NCBI RefSeq assembly: GCF_003063335.1
Contig: NZ_NERX01000006.1
Coordinates: 167,032-231,031 of the forward strand
Direction of reading: 5' to 3'
Length of the DNA stretch: 64,000 nucleotides
Origin: Limnohabitans sp. MMS-10A-192
Lineage (GTDB): Bacteria > Pseudomonadota > Gammaproteobacteria > Burkholderiales > Burkholderiaceae_C
Shown here one piece after another: positions 9,282-18,860 of this stretch. Within the stretch, counting starts at the first letter, position 1; each line of letters starts with the position of its first letter. Made by a program: the position numbers and the translations under genes. The notes under the pieces are model-generated. The model had not been told where the DNA came from. It did not search any database and saw only the letters and a list, made by a program, of their open reading frames with translations.

Positions 9282-10178
9282 ATGCCTGCATCGTTAGAAG
9301 GTCAGCTGGTCGTTGCGATTTCTTCGCGGGCCTTGTTCGATTTCGAGGAAGAAAACAAGGTCTTCGAGCAAGGCGATGACCGCGCCTACATGAAGCTGCA
9401 ACTCGATCGGCTGGAAGCGCCGGCCCGGCCTGGCGTGGCTTTTTCTCTGGTGCGCAAACTGCTCGCATTCAACGATGCCGATGCCCAACGCGTGGAAGTG
9501 GTGATCCTCTCGCGCAATGACCCGGTCTCGGGCATGCGGGTGTTCCGCTCGGCCAAGCACTACGACCTGCCCATCCAGCGCGGCAGCTTCACACGGGGCC
9601 AATCCCCCTGGCGTTACCTCAAGCCATTGAACGCGAACCTGTTTTTGTCCACCCACCTGTCCGATGTGCGCGCTGCCTTGGGCGCAGGCGTACCGGCAGC
9701 GCAGGTCTACCCGCACTCGGCACTGGCCTCTGAAGCGCATCCGCACGAGGTGCGCATCGCTTTTGACGGTGATGCGGTGCTGTTTTCCGACGAAGCCGAG
9801 CGGGTGTTTCAAGCCGAAGGGCTGTCGGCCTTTCAAAAACACGAAAGCGACAAAGCGGCTCAACCCTTGCTGGCCGGCCCTTTCAAGCCCCTGTTGGCCG
9901 CCTTGCATCGCCTGCAACAAGAGGGCACACCGGCCATGCGCATCCGCACAGCGCTGGTCACGGCGCGCAGCGCGCCTGCGCATGAACGCGCCATCCGCAC
10001 CCTGATGGACTGGAACATCGAAGTGGATGAAGCCATGTTTTTGGGCGGATTGCCCAAAGGCGAGTTTCTGCGCGAGTTCGAACCGGATTTCTTCTTTGAC
10101 GACCAGACCGGTCACATCGAGTCGGCCGCTCGCCATGTGCCCGCAGGCCATGTGGCCTCGGGCATCTCCAACGACTGA
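9282..10178 (+). CDS. 5'-nucleotidase (PF06189-type, cytosolic)
   Basis: A 298-residue soluble protein. It contains LVVAISSRALFDFEEENKVF at the start, LVRKLLAFN, VVILSRNDPVSGMRVFRSAKHYDL and the acidic motif IAFDGDAVLFSDEAE, then PDFFFDDQTGHI, matching the bacterial 5'-nucleotidase family related to eukaryotic cN-I. It is expected to dephosphorylate nucleoside monophosphates. It follows gspF by 16 bases and may be read through from the gsp promoter, with no obvious functional link. A GAAGAAAG site precedes the start. Confidence 0.85.
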   Translation: MPASLEGQLVVAISSRALFDFEEENKVFEQGDDRAYMKLQLDRLEAPARPGVAFSLVRKLLAFNDADAQRVEVVILSRNDPVSGMRVFRSAKHYDLPIQRGSFTRGQSPWRYLKPLNANLFLSTHLSDVRAALGAGVPAAQVYPHSALASEAHPHEVRIAFDGDAVLFSDEAERVFQAEGLSAFQKHESDKAAQPLLAGPFKPLLAALHRLQQEGTPAMRIRTALVTARSAPAHERAIRTLMDWNIEVDEAMFLGGLPKGEFLREFEPDFFFDDQTGHIESAARHVPAGHVASGISND

Positions 10179-10182
10179 GGCT

Positions 10183-11133
10183 TCAGTCGGGGATCGCCAC
10201 GGGCCTGCGCCCTTCACGACGCGCAATCCACACCGTGGCGCCCAAGATGACCGCGGCCCCCAACCAGGTCGATTGGCTGGGCACATCGCCAAAAATCAAC
10301 CAGCCCAACATGGACGCCCAGACCAAGTCCAGAAAGCGCAAGGACTGTGTGGCCGAGATGTCGGCAATGGCAAAGGCCCGCGTCAGGCAGTAGTGCGCCA
10401 AGGTGCCGAACACGCCCGTCAAGAAAAAACCAAACCATTGCCACAGCGTCGGTGCTTGCCAATGCGGCAAGGCCATGGGCAAACTCAGCACGGTCACGGT
10501 GATGGCTTGCCACAGCACGATCACGCCGGGTTTTTCGTAACGGGTGAGCGCCTTGGTGATCAAAAACGAAGCTGCAAAGACCGGTGCAGACGCCAGCATG
10601 ACCAGGTTGTACCAGCCACCCGTGCCGGACATCTTGGGCAAAACCACCACCAGCACACCCGCAAAGCCGATCATGGCGGCGATCCAGCGATCGCGCCGCA
10701 TGGTCTCGCCCAAAAACCAGGCGGCCCCCAGCATGATGAAAATCGGCCCGGTGAAACCGATCGCCGTCATGTCGGCCAAGGGAATTTGCGGCAAAGCGGT
10801 GAACCACAAAATCAAACCCAGCGTGTGCACAGCACCCCGCCAGAACTGGCCTTGGATGTTGACGGGCTTGTAGGCTTGCCAGCCATCGCGCACCACCCAG
10901 GGCAGCATGACCAGCATGCCCATGAGGTAACGCAAGAATTGGGTTTCGTAGGCATCGAGCTGCATCGACAGCCCACGCGCCACGGTGTTGAGCAAGGAAA
11001 ACAGGATGCCACCGGCGACCATCCAAAGCATGCCACGCACAGCAGCTGGCCAACTGGCCAAAAGGCGCAACCCACGGCGGTGGGCGATGGCAGCGCGCTG
11101 CGGTGCCGAAAAAAAGGGCTTGCGATGTTTCAT
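10183..11133 (-). CDS. EamA/DMT-family permease
   Basis: About 316 residues with ten predicted membrane helices arranged as two EamA repeats (first near ILFSLLNTVARGLSMQ, second near APVFAASFLITKALT). Such permeases of the drug/metabolite superfamily export or import small metabolites; the substrate cannot be read from sequence. The frame extends upstream to 11181, but ATG at 11133 (MKHRKPFFSAPQR) is preferred because it gives a short basic cytoplasmic start. It is convergent with the nucleotidase gene with a 4-base gap. Confidence 0.85.
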   Translation of the reverse strand: MKHRKPFFSAPQRAAIAHRRGLRLLASWPAAVRGMLWMVAGGILFSLLNTVARGLSMQLDAYETQFLRYLMGMLVMLPWVVRDGWQAYKPVNIQGQFWRGAVHTLGLILWFTALPQIPLADMTAIGFTGPIFIMLGAAWFLGETMRRDRWIAAMIGFAGVLVVVLPKMSGTGGWYNLVMLASAPVFAASFLITKALTRYEKPGVIVLWQAITVTVLSLPMALPHWQAPTLWQWFGFFLTGVFGTLAHYCLTRAFAIADISATQSLRFLDLVWASMLGWLIFGDVPSQSTWLGAAVILGATVWIARREGRRPVAIPD

Positions 11134-11255
11134 GCAAGCCCCAAGGAAAGAAGATGAATCACAGAGCCATCTTAGGCACAAGCACTGATGACATCAGTCG
11201 CTTGGGTTACCCCGGCCTGCAGTCATCTGAAACACGGGATTGAAGGCTTATTTTT

Positions 11256-11333
11256 GTCATACCGCACTCGATGCGGTATCCAGTCAGCGCAATGCTGAAA
11301 TAACTTGGACCCCGGATCAAGTCCGGGGTGACA
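11256..11333. repeat. REP-like inverted pair (copy 1)
   Basis: Two small palindromes face each other in the spacer between the permease and htpX. The left is GTCATACCGCACTCGATGCGGTATCC-like (11256-11281); the right is ACCCCGGATCAAGTCCGGGGTGAC (11308-11331). Each is a hairpin bounded by GTCA..TCC or its complement. The same units recur at 25.66, 34.95, 36.25 and 57.65 kb. A degenerate partial copy continues to about 11400. Confidence 0.8.
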
Positions 11334-11419
11334 GAGGGGATCAATCAAGTACAGGGTGACAGCCCTTGAAACTGTGGAGCCCTTGAAACTGTAGCGCCCT
11401 TGGATGAGGGCCAAGCCAA

Positions 11420-12295
11420 TCAGTGCTGGCTGCTTTGCAAAGCGGCGATGCGCTCTTCAATCGGAGGGTGTGTGCTGAACAACTGGCCAATGCCACCGGC
11501 AATGCCCATGGCCGCCACGCTCTTGGGCAGCTCGGCGGTGTGCACACCGCCCAAGCGGGCCAGCGCATTGATCATGGGCTGCTTGCGCCCCATGAGCTGG
11601 GCGGCACCGGCATCGGCGCGGAACTCGCGCTGACGGCTGAACCAGGCCACCACGATGGCCGCAGCAAAGCCCAAAACGATGTCCAGCACGATGGTGGTCA
11701 CCATGTAGCCGATGCCGGGGCCACTGCGCTCGTCGTCGCCCTTGCGCAGGAAGCTGTCCACCGCATAACCGATCACGCGCGACAGGAACACCACGAAGGT
11801 GTTCATCACGCCCTGGATCAAGGTCATGGTGACCATGTCGCCGTTGGCCACGTGGGCCACTTCGTGAGCGATCACGGCCTCGATTTCTTCGTGCGTCATG
11901 TTTTGCAGCAAGCCGGTGGACACCGCCACCAGCGCCGAGTCACGGAAAGCGCCTGTAGCGAACGCGTTGGGATCGCCTTCAAAAATGCCGACTTCGGGCA
12001 TGCCGATGCCGGCTTTGTCGGCCAGCTTGCGCACCGTGTCCACGATCCAGGCTTCGTCGGCGTTTTGGGGTTGATCGATCACGCGCACGCCTGAGGTCCA
12101 CTTGGCCATGGGCTTGCTGATCAGCAAGGAAATGATGGCGCCACCGAAGCCCATCACCAGGGCATAGCCCAGCAAAGCGCCCAAGTTCAGGCCGTTGGCA
12201 GTCAAGTAGCGGTTCACGCCCAGCAAGCTGGCCACGATGCCCAGCACAGCGACGACGGCGATGTTGGTCAAAACAAACAGAAAAATACGTTTCAT
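11420..12295 (-). CDS. htpX: Membrane zinc metalloprotease HtpX
   Basis: A 291-residue M48 protease with two N-terminal membrane helices (residues 4-26 and 36-58), the zinc motif HEVAH at residues 144-148, two further helices, and the downstream ligand region [12 protein letters not shown]. Family members degrade damaged inner-membrane proteins together with FtsH. Length and motif layout match HtpX fully. The ATG at 12295 is preceded by a GGGAT site. No heat-shock promoter could be defined with confidence. Confidence 0.96.
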   Translation of the reverse strand: MKRIFLFVLTNIAVVAVLGIVASLLGVNRYLTANGLNLGALLGYALVMGFGGAIISLLISKPMAKWTSGVRVIDQPQNADEAWIVDTVRKLADKAGIGMPEVGIFEGDPNAFATGAFRDSALVAVSTGLLQNMTHEEIEAVIAHEVAHVANGDMVTMTLIQGVMNTFVVFLSRVIGYAVDSFLRKGDDERSGPGIGYMVTTIVLDIVLGFAAAIVVAWFSRQREFRADAGAAQLMGRKQPMINALARLGGVHTAELPKSVAAMGIAGGIGQLFSTHPPIEERIAALQSSQH

Positions 12296-12362
12296 TCCAG
12301 ATCCCTTTGACGCCCTTCAAGTCAGGGCGATGTTGCGAATGTTAGGGGCTCAAAGCCCAAAA

Positions 12363-13208
12363 TCAAGCGGCCGGGCCGATTTCCTGAATGGCGTACGGTT
12401 TTTCCAGCTTGGTGCGCAGGCGACGGGGTCGAAATACCCCCACGTCCTCGTAAAAATCGGGTGCCTCATTGGGCGCCCACCAGCCGGGCACACCCAAAAC
12501 CGGCAGTGGACTGAACGGCTTGGTGGCCAACTTCTCGGTCGTCAGGTCTTGTGCCAGCCAGGCATCCAGGCCCGCGGCGTCCACCGCATGCGGCACACGC
12601 CACAAATGAACGGTGATCGATTTGTAGGGCTGCACCAGTTTTTCAAGCGCGGCATGGCCAAAGGTCCACAAACGCACATGCGCCCATTGCGCACGGCAAG
12701 CGACCATGGCGTCTTGCCAACGGTGTGCCGTCAAGGCGTCCCACACCCCATCCGGGGCCTGAATCAGCAAAGCGTTCTCATCAAACACCGTGGCCGCATC
12801 GCGCACCGGGCCGCGCACTTGCCCAACCCCGGCGCGGGCAATTTCTGCGGCCTGCAACTGGTTGAGCCGCTTTTTGGCCAGCGGGAAATGCATCCAGCAC
12901 AAAGCGTTGAAAAAGTCGTGCAAGCCTTCACGCGTGGGCACTTGGCCGCGGGCGTAGATGAAGTCTTCGTAGGCCTGACCTTCGGGCAAATCGGCTTGCG
13001 GCACAAAGCCCACCGGGGCCAGGCCGACCTCGCTCAAGGCCTGCGACTGCGGACATCCTGCCCCCACGCGTTGCGCGATGGGCTCGCCCACCGCTCGCCA
13101 GTCGGCCAGCCAGGGCGCATTCCAGTCGATATCGGCCACGCCCAGGGCCGTGGCCGGCTCACACCGGCAGCCAGGGCGGTTCGGGTTCAGGCGCTCACCA
13201 GTCGCCAC
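12363..13208 (-). CDS. DUF3025 family protein
   Basis: A 281-residue soluble protein with the DUF3025 hallmarks: an N-terminal [13 protein letters not shown], the central [15 protein letters not shown] and [20 protein letters not shown], and the C-terminal [12 protein letters not shown]. The function of the family is unknown; many proteobacterial members sit near pyrC or housekeeping genes. The first in-frame start is a GTG at 13208 inside the pyrC end, giving a 22-base overlap and probable cotranscription with pyrC; a start about 20 codons further in is possible. Confidence 0.82.
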   Translation of the reverse strand: MATGERLNPNRPGCRCEPATALGVADIDWNAPWLADWRAVGEPIAQRVGAGCPQSQALSEVGLAPVGFVPQADLPEGQAYEDFIYARGQVPTREGLHDFFNALCWMHFPLAKKRLNQLQAAEIARAGVGQVRGPVRDAATVFDENALLIQAPDGVWDALTAHRWQDAMVACRAQWAHVRLWTFGHAALEKLVQPYKSITVHLWRVPHAVDAAGLDAWLAQDLTTEKLATKPFSPLPVLGVPGWWAPNEAPDFYEDVGVFRPRRLRTKLEKPYAIQEIGPAA

Positions 13209-14224
13209 GGCAAGCTCTCGCCCGAGCGCAGGGGTTTGAGTTCGGCCTCGCCAAAGGCAAAGTTCTCAGCAGGCGTCCAGCTTTCGCGGCGAAGCGTGAT
13301 GGTGCCGCTGTTGCGCGGCAAGCCATAGAAGTCAGCACCGTTGAAGCTGGCAAAGGCTTCGAGTTGGCCCAGCGCACCGGCGGCATCAAAGGCCTCGGCG
13401 TACATCTCGATGGCGGCGTGGGCGGTGTAGCAGCCCGCACAGCCCGTGGCGTGTTCCTTGAGGTGCGCCGGGTGTGGCGCGCTGTCGGTGCCCAGAAAAA
13501 ACTTGCGGTTGCCGCCGGTGGCCGCTTGCACCAGCGCCAACCGGTGGGTTTCGCGTTTGAGCACAGGCAGGCAGTAGTAATGCGGGCGAATGCCGCCAGT
13601 GAAGATGGCGTTGCGGTTGTACAGCAGGTGGTGCGCGGTGATGGTCGCGCCCAACAGGTCGTCGCTCTCGGCCACGTATTGCGCGGCTTCCTTCGTGGTG
13701 ATGTGTTCCATCACGATCTTCAAGCCCGGAAAATCGCGGCGCAGCGGTTTGAGCTGCTGCTCGATGAAGACGGCTTCGCGGTCGAACAGGTCGATGTCTT
13801 GTGAAGTCACTTCACCGTGCACCAGCAAGAGCACGCCTTCGCGCTGCATGGCCTCGAGCACGGGGTAGATCTTGCGCAGGTCGGTCACGCCCGCGTCGCT
13901 GTTGGTGGTGGCCCCGGCCGGGTAGAGCTTGCAAGCCACCACGCCTGCCGCTTTGGCGCGGGCGATTTCTGCGGGGTTCAGGTTGTCAGTCAGGTACAGG
14001 GTCATCAAGGGCTCAAACGTCATCCCTTGGGGGACTGCCGCCTGAATGCGCGCCTTGTAGGCCAGCGCTTGCTCGGCCGTGGTCACCGGTGGCTTGAGGT
14101 TGGGCATGATGATGGCGCGGCCAAACTGCGCAGCGGTGTGGGGCACGACCACATTCAGGGCGGCGCCATCGCGCACATGCAGGTGCCAGTCGTCAGGGCG
14201 GGTGATGGTGAGTTCTTGGGTCAT
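13187..14224 (-). CDS. pyrC: Dihydroorotase
   Basis: A 345-residue class II dihydroorotase of the amidohydrolase superfamily. It carries the zinc motif [10 protein letters not shown] at residues 11-20, the carboxylated-lysine segment [20 protein letters not shown] and GTDSAPHP. It closes carbamoyl-aspartate to dihydroorotate in pyrimidine synthesis, in the cytoplasm. Length matches E. coli PyrC. It is upstream of the DUF3025 gene and overlaps it. Confidence 0.97.
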   Translation of the reverse strand: MTQELTITRPDDWHLHVRDGAALNVVVPHTAAQFGRAIIMPNLKPPVTTAEQALAYKARIQAAVPQGMTFEPLMTLYLTDNLNPAEIARAKAAGVVACKLYPAGATTNSDAGVTDLRKIYPVLEAMQREGVLLLVHGEVTSQDIDLFDREAVFIEQQLKPLRRDFPGLKIVMEHITTKEAAQYVAESDDLLGATITAHHLLYNRNAIFTGGIRPHYYCLPVLKRETHRLALVQAATGGNRKFFLGTDSAPHPAHLKEHATGCAGCYTAHAAIEMYAEAFDAAGALGQLEAFASFNGADFYGLPRNSGTITLRRESWTPAENFAFGEAELKPLRSGESLPWRLVSA

Positions 14225-14272
14225 GGGGCGTATTGTCTCAAACCTGCGGGTCTGGCTTTTCAGCCTTTGGTG

Positions 14273-14349
14273 CCTGAGGTGGGGTCAGGGGCTGGGGCTC
14301 ATAACTCGCAAGCTCGCCAAATCGCCCCAACCCCTGACCCCACCTCAGG
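14273..14349. repeat. Long imperfect inverted repeat, 25-bp arms
   Basis: In the 356-base gap between gltL and pyrC, the arm at 14273-14297 (CCTGAGGTGGGGTCAGGGGC..) is mirrored at 14325-14349 with one mismatch, around a 27-base loop. The RNA hairpin would be very stable. It lacks a following U tract on either strand, so it is not a classical terminator, though it could stop transcription coming out of gltL. The rest of the gap (14350-14580) shows no gene I can support. Confidence 0.75.
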
Positions 14350-14499
14350 TGTATGCGCTCGTGGTGAACTGCCCAAAGCAAGCAGGGAGGCTGGCTGAAA
14401 ACGCCCAAGAAACCGGGTGGTGGTTGGGTGAGCAAATCAAAGAAAGTGAGTGTGCTGCCGGGCGCAATCCCGGGCAACGGACTTCAGCCAGAACTCGGG

Positions 14500-14533
14500 A
14501 GTTAATTGGGGGAATTAATTGGGGTCAGACCCC
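14500..14533. repeat. TTAATTGGGGTCAGACCCC element end
   Basis: TTAATTGGGG occurs twice within 34 bases, and the second copy continues into the 13-base palindrome GGGGTCAGACCCC (14521-14533). From memory, this motif is often found at ends of REP/IS200-like (Y1 transposase) elements in Proteobacteria, which would make 14273-14533 a remnant. No transposase gene is present here, so this origin is an inference. Confidence 0.5.
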
Positions 14534-14580
14534 ATTGATGCAGCCGGTCGAGGCAGAAGCCGTCGACCCACAAAACTAGA

Positions 14581-15318
14581 TCAGTGCTGCAGAATTTTGT
14601 TCAGAAAGTCTTTGGTTCGCGGCTGGCGGTTTTCCGGGTGGTTGAAGAACTCGTCTTTGGAGCAGTCTTCCAGAATGCGGCCACCCACATCGATGAAGAT
14701 CACGCGGTTGGCCACCTTGCGGGCAAAGCCCATTTCGTGGGTCACCACCATCATGGTCATGCCTTCGTGGGCCAGCTGCACCATGACGTCGAGCACCTCG
14801 CCCACCATCTCGGGGTCGAGCGCCGAGGTTGGCTCGTCAAACAGCATCACCATCGGGTCCATCGACAAGGCGCGGGCAATCGCCACGCGTTGCTGCTGGC
14901 CACCCGAGAGCTGACCGGGAAACTTGTCCTTGTGGGCCAGCAGGCCCACACGGTCCAGCATTTTCAGACCCCGCACTTTGGCATCGTCCAGGTTGCGTCC
15001 CAATACCTTGACCTGGGCAATCGTCAGGTTTTCCGTGACCGACAGGTGCGGGAACAGCTCGAAGCTTTGGAACACCATGCCCACACGCGAGCGCAGTTTG
15101 GGCAAGTCGGTGTTCGGGTCGTGCAAGGGCACGCCGTCGACTGTGATCTCGCCTTTCTGGAAAGGCTCCAGCGCGTTGACGGTTTTGATCAGGGTGGACT
15201 TGCCGGAGCCCGAAGGACCGCAGACCACCACCACATCGCCTTTGTTGATGCTCACCGAGCAGTCGTTGAGCACCTGCACCGGGCCGTACCACTTCGAGAC
15301 ATTTTTGATTTCAATCAT
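14581..15318 (-). CDS. gltL: Amino-acid ABC transporter ATP-binding protein (GltL-like)
   Basis: A 245-residue ABC ATPase with Walker [10 protein letters not shown] near residue 32, Q-loop [12 protein letters not shown], signature [15 protein letters not shown] and Walker [13 protein letters not shown]. This is the polar amino-acid (PAAT/HAAT) type. It powers the GltJK permease pair. The start has a GGGGAAAAG site seven bases upstream. It is the last gene of the minus-strand gltI-J-K-L operon. Glutamate/aspartate is the most likely substrate by operon order and similarity; other polar amino acids cannot be excluded. Confidence 0.88.
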   Translation of the reverse strand: MIEIKNVSKWYGPVQVLNDCSVSINKGDVVVVCGPSGSGKSTLIKTVNALEPFQKGEITVDGVPLHDPNTDLPKLRSRVGMVFQSFELFPHLSVTENLTIAQVKVLGRNLDDAKVRGLKMLDRVGLLAHKDKFPGQLSGGQQQRVAIARALSMDPMVMLFDEPTSALDPEMVGEVLDVMVQLAHEGMTMMVVTHEMGFARKVANRVIFIDVGGRILEDCSKDEFFNHPENRQPRTKDFLNKILQH

Positions 15319-15345
15319 TTTCTTTTCCCCAATTCAGCACGTGCC

Positions 15346-16014
15346 TCAGCGCACGATGGCAATCTTGGCCTGCAGGCGTTTGACGCTCCAGGACAGTGCA
15401 AAACAAATCACGAAATACACCAGCGCGGCCAGGATGTAGGCTTCTTCGGAGCGGCCATAAATCTTGCCTGCATTGGTGAAGCCCTTGAGCAGGTCATAAG
15501 CACCAATCGCATACACCAGCGAAGTGTCCTGAAACAAGATGATGGTCTGCGTCAGCAGCACCGGCAGCATGTTGCGAAAGGCCTGCGGCAAGATCACCAG
15601 GCGCATGTTCTGGCCATAGCTCATGCCCAGGGCCTGCCCGGCGAACACCTGCCCACGCGGGATCGACTGGATGCCCGCACGCATGATTTCACTGAAGTAC
15701 GCCGCTTCAAAAGCGACGAAGGTGATGATGGCCGACCACTCGGCACCAATGGGCCGTCCGATGACAAACGGCATCAACAAATAGAACCACAGGATCACCA
15801 TCACCAGCGGCACTGAACGCATGCCATTGACGTAGAACGTGGCCGGTATGGTCAACAGCTTCGTGCCCGACAAACGCATCAAAGCCAGCAAGGTGCCGAA
15901 GATCACGCCACCGATCGTGGCCGTGATGGTCAGTTGCACGCTGAACAGCAAACCGCCCAGGACAAACTTGCGCAGCACTTCCAGGTCGAAGTAAGAAAAA
16001 TCAAGACCCAACAT
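15346..16014 (-). CDS. gltK: Amino-acid ABC transporter permease (GltK-like)
   Basis: A 222-residue inner-membrane permease of the HisM type, with about five helices and the EAA loop (ALGMSYGQNMRLVILPQAFRN). The frame is open to 16044, but ATG 16014 (MLGLDFSYFD) is one base after the gltJ stop and fits the family. It forms the translocation pore with GltJ. Confidence 0.88.
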   Translation of the reverse strand: MLGLDFSYFDLEVLRKFVLGGLLFSVQLTITATIGGVIFGTLLALMRLSGTKLLTIPATFYVNGMRSVPLVMVILWFYLLMPFVIGRPIGAEWSAIITFVAFEAAYFSEIMRAGIQSIPRGQVFAGQALGMSYGQNMRLVILPQAFRNMLPVLLTQTIILFQDTSLVYAIGAYDLLKGFTNAGKIYGRSEEAYILAALVYFVICFALSWSVKRLQAKIAIVR

Positions 16015-16015
16015 C

Positions 16016-16735
16016 TCAGTGCCCTCCCGTTGCGCCAGACACAATGAAACCGGGGACGCGCATTTTTTTCTCGATCAGCGCAAACACACGGTTCACCGCG
16101 AAGGCCGACACCGCGTACAACGCCGTCACCGCCAGGTACACCTCGATGCCGCGCGATGTTTCTTCTTGTGCTTGCATGGCGAACATGGTGAGTTCGGCGA
16201 TCGACACGGCAAAGGCCACGGAAGAGTTCTTCAGCAGGTTCATCGACTCGCTGGTCAGCGGCGGCAAGATGATGCGAAACGCCATGGGCAAGATCACGTA
16301 GCGGTAAGACTGCGCCGTGGTGAAACCCATCGCCATGGCCGCATAGCGCTGGCCTTTGGGCAAGGCCTGAATGCCCGCACGAAACTGCTCGGCAATGCGC
16401 GCCGAGGTGAAAAAGCCCAAGCCAAACACCACCAGCAAGAAGCCGGGCACTTGCTGAAAAGCCGGAAACATTTTGGGCACGACGAAGTACCACAGGAAAA
16501 TCTGCACCAAAAGCGGAATGTTGCGAAACAGCTCCACCCACGCATTGGCCAAGGCCGCCACCACTGGGCGCCCAGGCAAGGTGCGCAAGGTGCCCACCAC
16601 GGCGCCCACCACCATCGCCACCAGCCAGGAACTGGCCGCCACCGCCAGCGTCCAGCGCCAGGCTTCAAGCATCCATTCCAGATAGGTGCGGCCGCTGCCG
16701 TCGTCCTGCAGAAAAACCTGCCAATCCCATGTCAT
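16016..16735 (-). CDS. gltJ: Amino-acid ABC transporter permease (GltJ-like)
   Basis: A 239-residue permease with the typical GltJ start (MTWDWQVFLQDDGSGRTYLE), helices from residue 25 onward, and the EAA loop AMGFTTAQSYRYVILPMAFR. It is the partner of gltK and follows gltI after a terminator-like hairpin, an arrangement that keeps the binding protein more abundant than the membrane parts. Confidence 0.9.
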   Translation of the reverse strand: MTWDWQVFLQDDGSGRTYLEWMLEAWRWTLAVAASSWLVAMVVGAVVGTLRTLPGRPVVAALANAWVELFRNIPLLVQIFLWYFVVPKMFPAFQQVPGFLLVVFGLGFFTSARIAEQFRAGIQALPKGQRYAAMAMGFTTAQSYRYVILPMAFRIILPPLTSESMNLLKNSSVAFAVSIAELTMFAMQAQEETSRGIEVYLAVTALYAVSAFAVNRVFALIEKKMRVPGFIVSGATGGH

Positions 16736-16776
16736 TTTTCAACTCCCACAAACCGACGATCCGATCGCCCAAAAAG

Positions 16777-16808
16777 AAACCCCGCCCAAGTCATCCCCGG
16801 CGGGGTTT
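16777..16808 (-). terminator. Attenuating hairpin between gltI and gltJ
   Basis: AAACCCCGCC pairs with GGCGGGGTTT around a 12-base loop. On the minus strand it is followed by CTTTTTGGG, a short U-rich run. It lies after the gltI stop, so it probably stops part of the transcripts and stabilises the gltI message. Confidence 0.75.
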
Positions 16809-16826
16809 GCTCAACGCATGGAAGGC

Positions 16827-17717
16827 TTACTTCTTGGCGTAGTCTTCAGCAGGCTTGTCGTTCAGGTTGGTCCAAGCGTTTTTGGTGCTTTCGCTCAGTG
16901 CCAGACCGATCTTGACGTTCTTGGGTGGGATGGGTTGCAGGAACCACTTGTCCCACAACTTGGCCATGTCGCCGCTCTTGACCAAATCGCGCACCGTGTC
17001 GTCGGCCAATTTCTTGAATGCGGGATCGTCCTTGCGGATCATGATGGCAATGGGCTCCACGGCCAGCACTTCGCCAACGATCTTGAAATCAGCGGGATTC
17101 TTGGCGTTGGCGATGTTGCCAGCCAGGATCGAACCGTCCATCACGAACGCGTCAGCACGACCGGAATCGAGCAGCAAGAAGCTGTCCGCGTGGTCCTTGC
17201 CAAAGACTTCCTTGAAGTCCACGCCGTTGGCACGCTCATGCTTGCGCAGCAATTGCACAGAAGTGGTGCCGGTGGTGGTGGCCACGTTCTTGTCTTTGAG
17301 TTGTGCAATCGAAGTGATGCCCGAAGCCGCTTTCACAGCAATGCGGACTTCTTCCACGTACGTGGTGACCACAAAAGCCACGTCTTTCTGACGTGCCGTG
17401 TTGTTGGTGGTCGAGCCGCACTCGATGTCCACCGTGCCGTTTTGCACCAGCGGAATGCGGTTTTGCGACGTCACCGACTGGAACTTCACGTCGACTTTTT
17501 TGCCCACGGCTTTTTCCACATTGCCAATGATGCGCTGGCAGATTTCGTAGTGGAAACCAGCGTACTTGCCATCACCCAAGGTGTAGGACAAAGCACCCGA
17601 CGAATCGCGCACACCCATGGTGATGGCGCCGGAGGCTTTGACTTTGGCAATGGTGTCAGCTTGAGCGCCCATGCAGGCCAATGCGGCCACGGCCACAGCA
17701 ATCAGTTGTTTTTTCAT
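16827..17717 (-). CDS. gltI: Amino-acid ABC transporter substrate-binding protein (GltI-like)
   Basis: A 296-residue periplasmic binding protein. The signal peptide is MKKQLIAVAVAALACMGAQA, followed by the SBP_bac_3 fold with GAITMGVRDSSGALSYTLGD and the hinge region DSGRADAFVMDGSILA. The ATG at 17717 has a GGAGAA site; the longer frame to 17789 lacks a sensible start. Similarity in the mature N-terminus is to GltI/YbeJ, which binds glutamate and aspartate. It is first in the operon with its own 174-base promoter region. Confidence 0.9.
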   Translation of the reverse strand: MKKQLIAVAVAALACMGAQADTIAKVKASGAITMGVRDSSGALSYTLGDGKYAGFHYEICQRIIGNVEKAVGKKVDVKFQSVTSQNRIPLVQNGTVDIECGSTTNNTARQKDVAFVVTTYVEEVRIAVKAASGITSIAQLKDKNVATTTGTTSVQLLRKHERANGVDFKEVFGKDHADSFLLLDSGRADAFVMDGSILAGNIANAKNPADFKIVGEVLAVEPIAIMIRKDDPAFKKLADDTVRDLVKSGDMAKLWDKWFLQPIPPKNVKIGLALSESTKNAWTNLNDKPAEDYAKK

Positions 17718-17891
17718 CAGGTTCTCCAAAAGGCTCGCCAAGGGCGAAAATTCGATCACGCACCGACTTGGTACATGACCCTCAAACAATCATCAATGAG
17801 CACGATCTGTGCCTGTCGTTTGAGTCGATCCTACTATAGTCAGCCCGCCGTCAGACGGCCATCAGGGTGTTCCCCATGCGAAATGGCCGCA

Positions 17892-18833
17892 TCACGCCAC
17901 AAGAGGCTGGCTGGCCGCCTGTTTCAAATACGACCAAAGCTCTTGCGCTGTCTTTTTGGGGTGGTGGCGCACGCCCGACTTTTCACGGTACGCACGCACT
18001 TCCATCGTCAAGGCCAAGGACTTGCAGTCGGGCAAGACAACTTCAATCAAAGCGCCCGACTGAAGCTCTTTTTTAACCGCGCTTTGCGGCAAAAAAGCGA
18101 TGCCATGCCCTTCCAAAGCCATGACCTTCAGGCCCTCGGCCATGTCGGTTTCATACACCCGGTCCAGGTGAATGGGGGTGCCCGCCTGCTTCAAGATCCA
18201 GTCGGTGACCCCGCCCAGGTATGCGCCGGGCGCGTAACCCAGATAGGGCAAGGGCCGATGGGTGGCTCCCGGCAAATGCCACACCGGCTGGCCGTCCGAG
18301 CCGACCTTCACATAAGGCGCGATCACCTCTTGGCCAAGGACCACCATGTCGTAACGCTCGGCGTCGATCTGCAAAGGCTGAGAGGGGTGGTGGTAAGCGA
18401 TCAGCACATCGCAACCGCCTTCGATCAGGCGCATGGCCGCATCGTGCACGTTCAGGGCAATCACGCGGCTTTTGATCGGGCCAAAGCCTGCCCGCAAACC
18501 AGCCACCCAGGCTGGAAAAAAAGTGAACGCCAACGTGTGGGGCAGCGCGAATTCGATGAAGTCTTGCCCCGCGGCATCATGACCGCGCAGCATGGCGCGG
18601 GTGTTTTGCAAGGACTGGAGCATCTCCAGCGCTTGCGCATACAAGGTGTCACCCGCCGGGGTGAGCGTGGTGGGGTAAGAGCTGCGGTCCACCAGGTCCA
18701 CGCCGGCCCAAGCTTCGAGCGACTGGATGCGCCGCGAGAACGCCGGCTGCGTCACATGCCGCAACTGCGCCGAGCGGCTGAAACTGCGGGTTTCGGCCAG
18801 GCTCACAAAGTCTTCAAGCCATTTGGTTTCCAT
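17892..18833 (-). CDS. LysR-family transcriptional regulator
   Basis: A 313-residue regulator with an N-terminal winged helix (WLEDFVSLAETRSFSRSAQLRHVTQPAFSRRIQSLE) and a type 2 periplasmic-like effector domain. Motifs such as HPSQPLQIDAERYD and DGQPVWHLPGATH place it with the HypT/YjiE-like branch of LysR proteins by general resemblance. The effector is unknown. It is read in the same direction as the Atm1-like gene upstream (27-base gap) and as gltI downstream, so its target is not obvious from position. Confidence 0.85.
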   Translation of the reverse strand: METKWLEDFVSLAETRSFSRSAQLRHVTQPAFSRRIQSLEAWAGVDLVDRSSYPTTLTPAGDTLYAQALEMLQSLQNTRAMLRGHDAAGQDFIEFALPHTLAFTFFPAWVAGLRAGFGPIKSRVIALNVHDAAMRLIEGGCDVLIAYHHPSQPLQIDAERYDMVVLGQEVIAPYVKVGSDGQPVWHLPGATHRPLPYLGYAPGAYLGGVTDWILKQAGTPIHLDRVYETDMAEGLKVMALEGHGIAFLPQSAVKKELQSGALIEVVLPDCKSLALTMEVRAYREKSGVRHHPKKTAQELWSYLKQAASQPLVA

Positions 18834-18860
18834 GCTGCGATTATGGTGTGATGAAAAGCT

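Noticed and set aside
14273..14349. Rho-independent terminator for gltL
   Set aside because: The hairpin is strong but has no following U tract and a 27-base loop, so it is listed as a repeat instead.
14238..14579. Short open frames on both strands within the gltL-pyrC gap
   Set aside because: They run through the inverted repeat and show no family motif; a decayed transposase could not be supported from the residues.
16686..18851. Plus-strand open frame of 721 codons opposite gltI and the LysR gene
   Set aside because: It is the antisense shadow of two clear genes; residues are His/Gln/Arg-rich with no domain, which is expected from complementing GC-rich codons.
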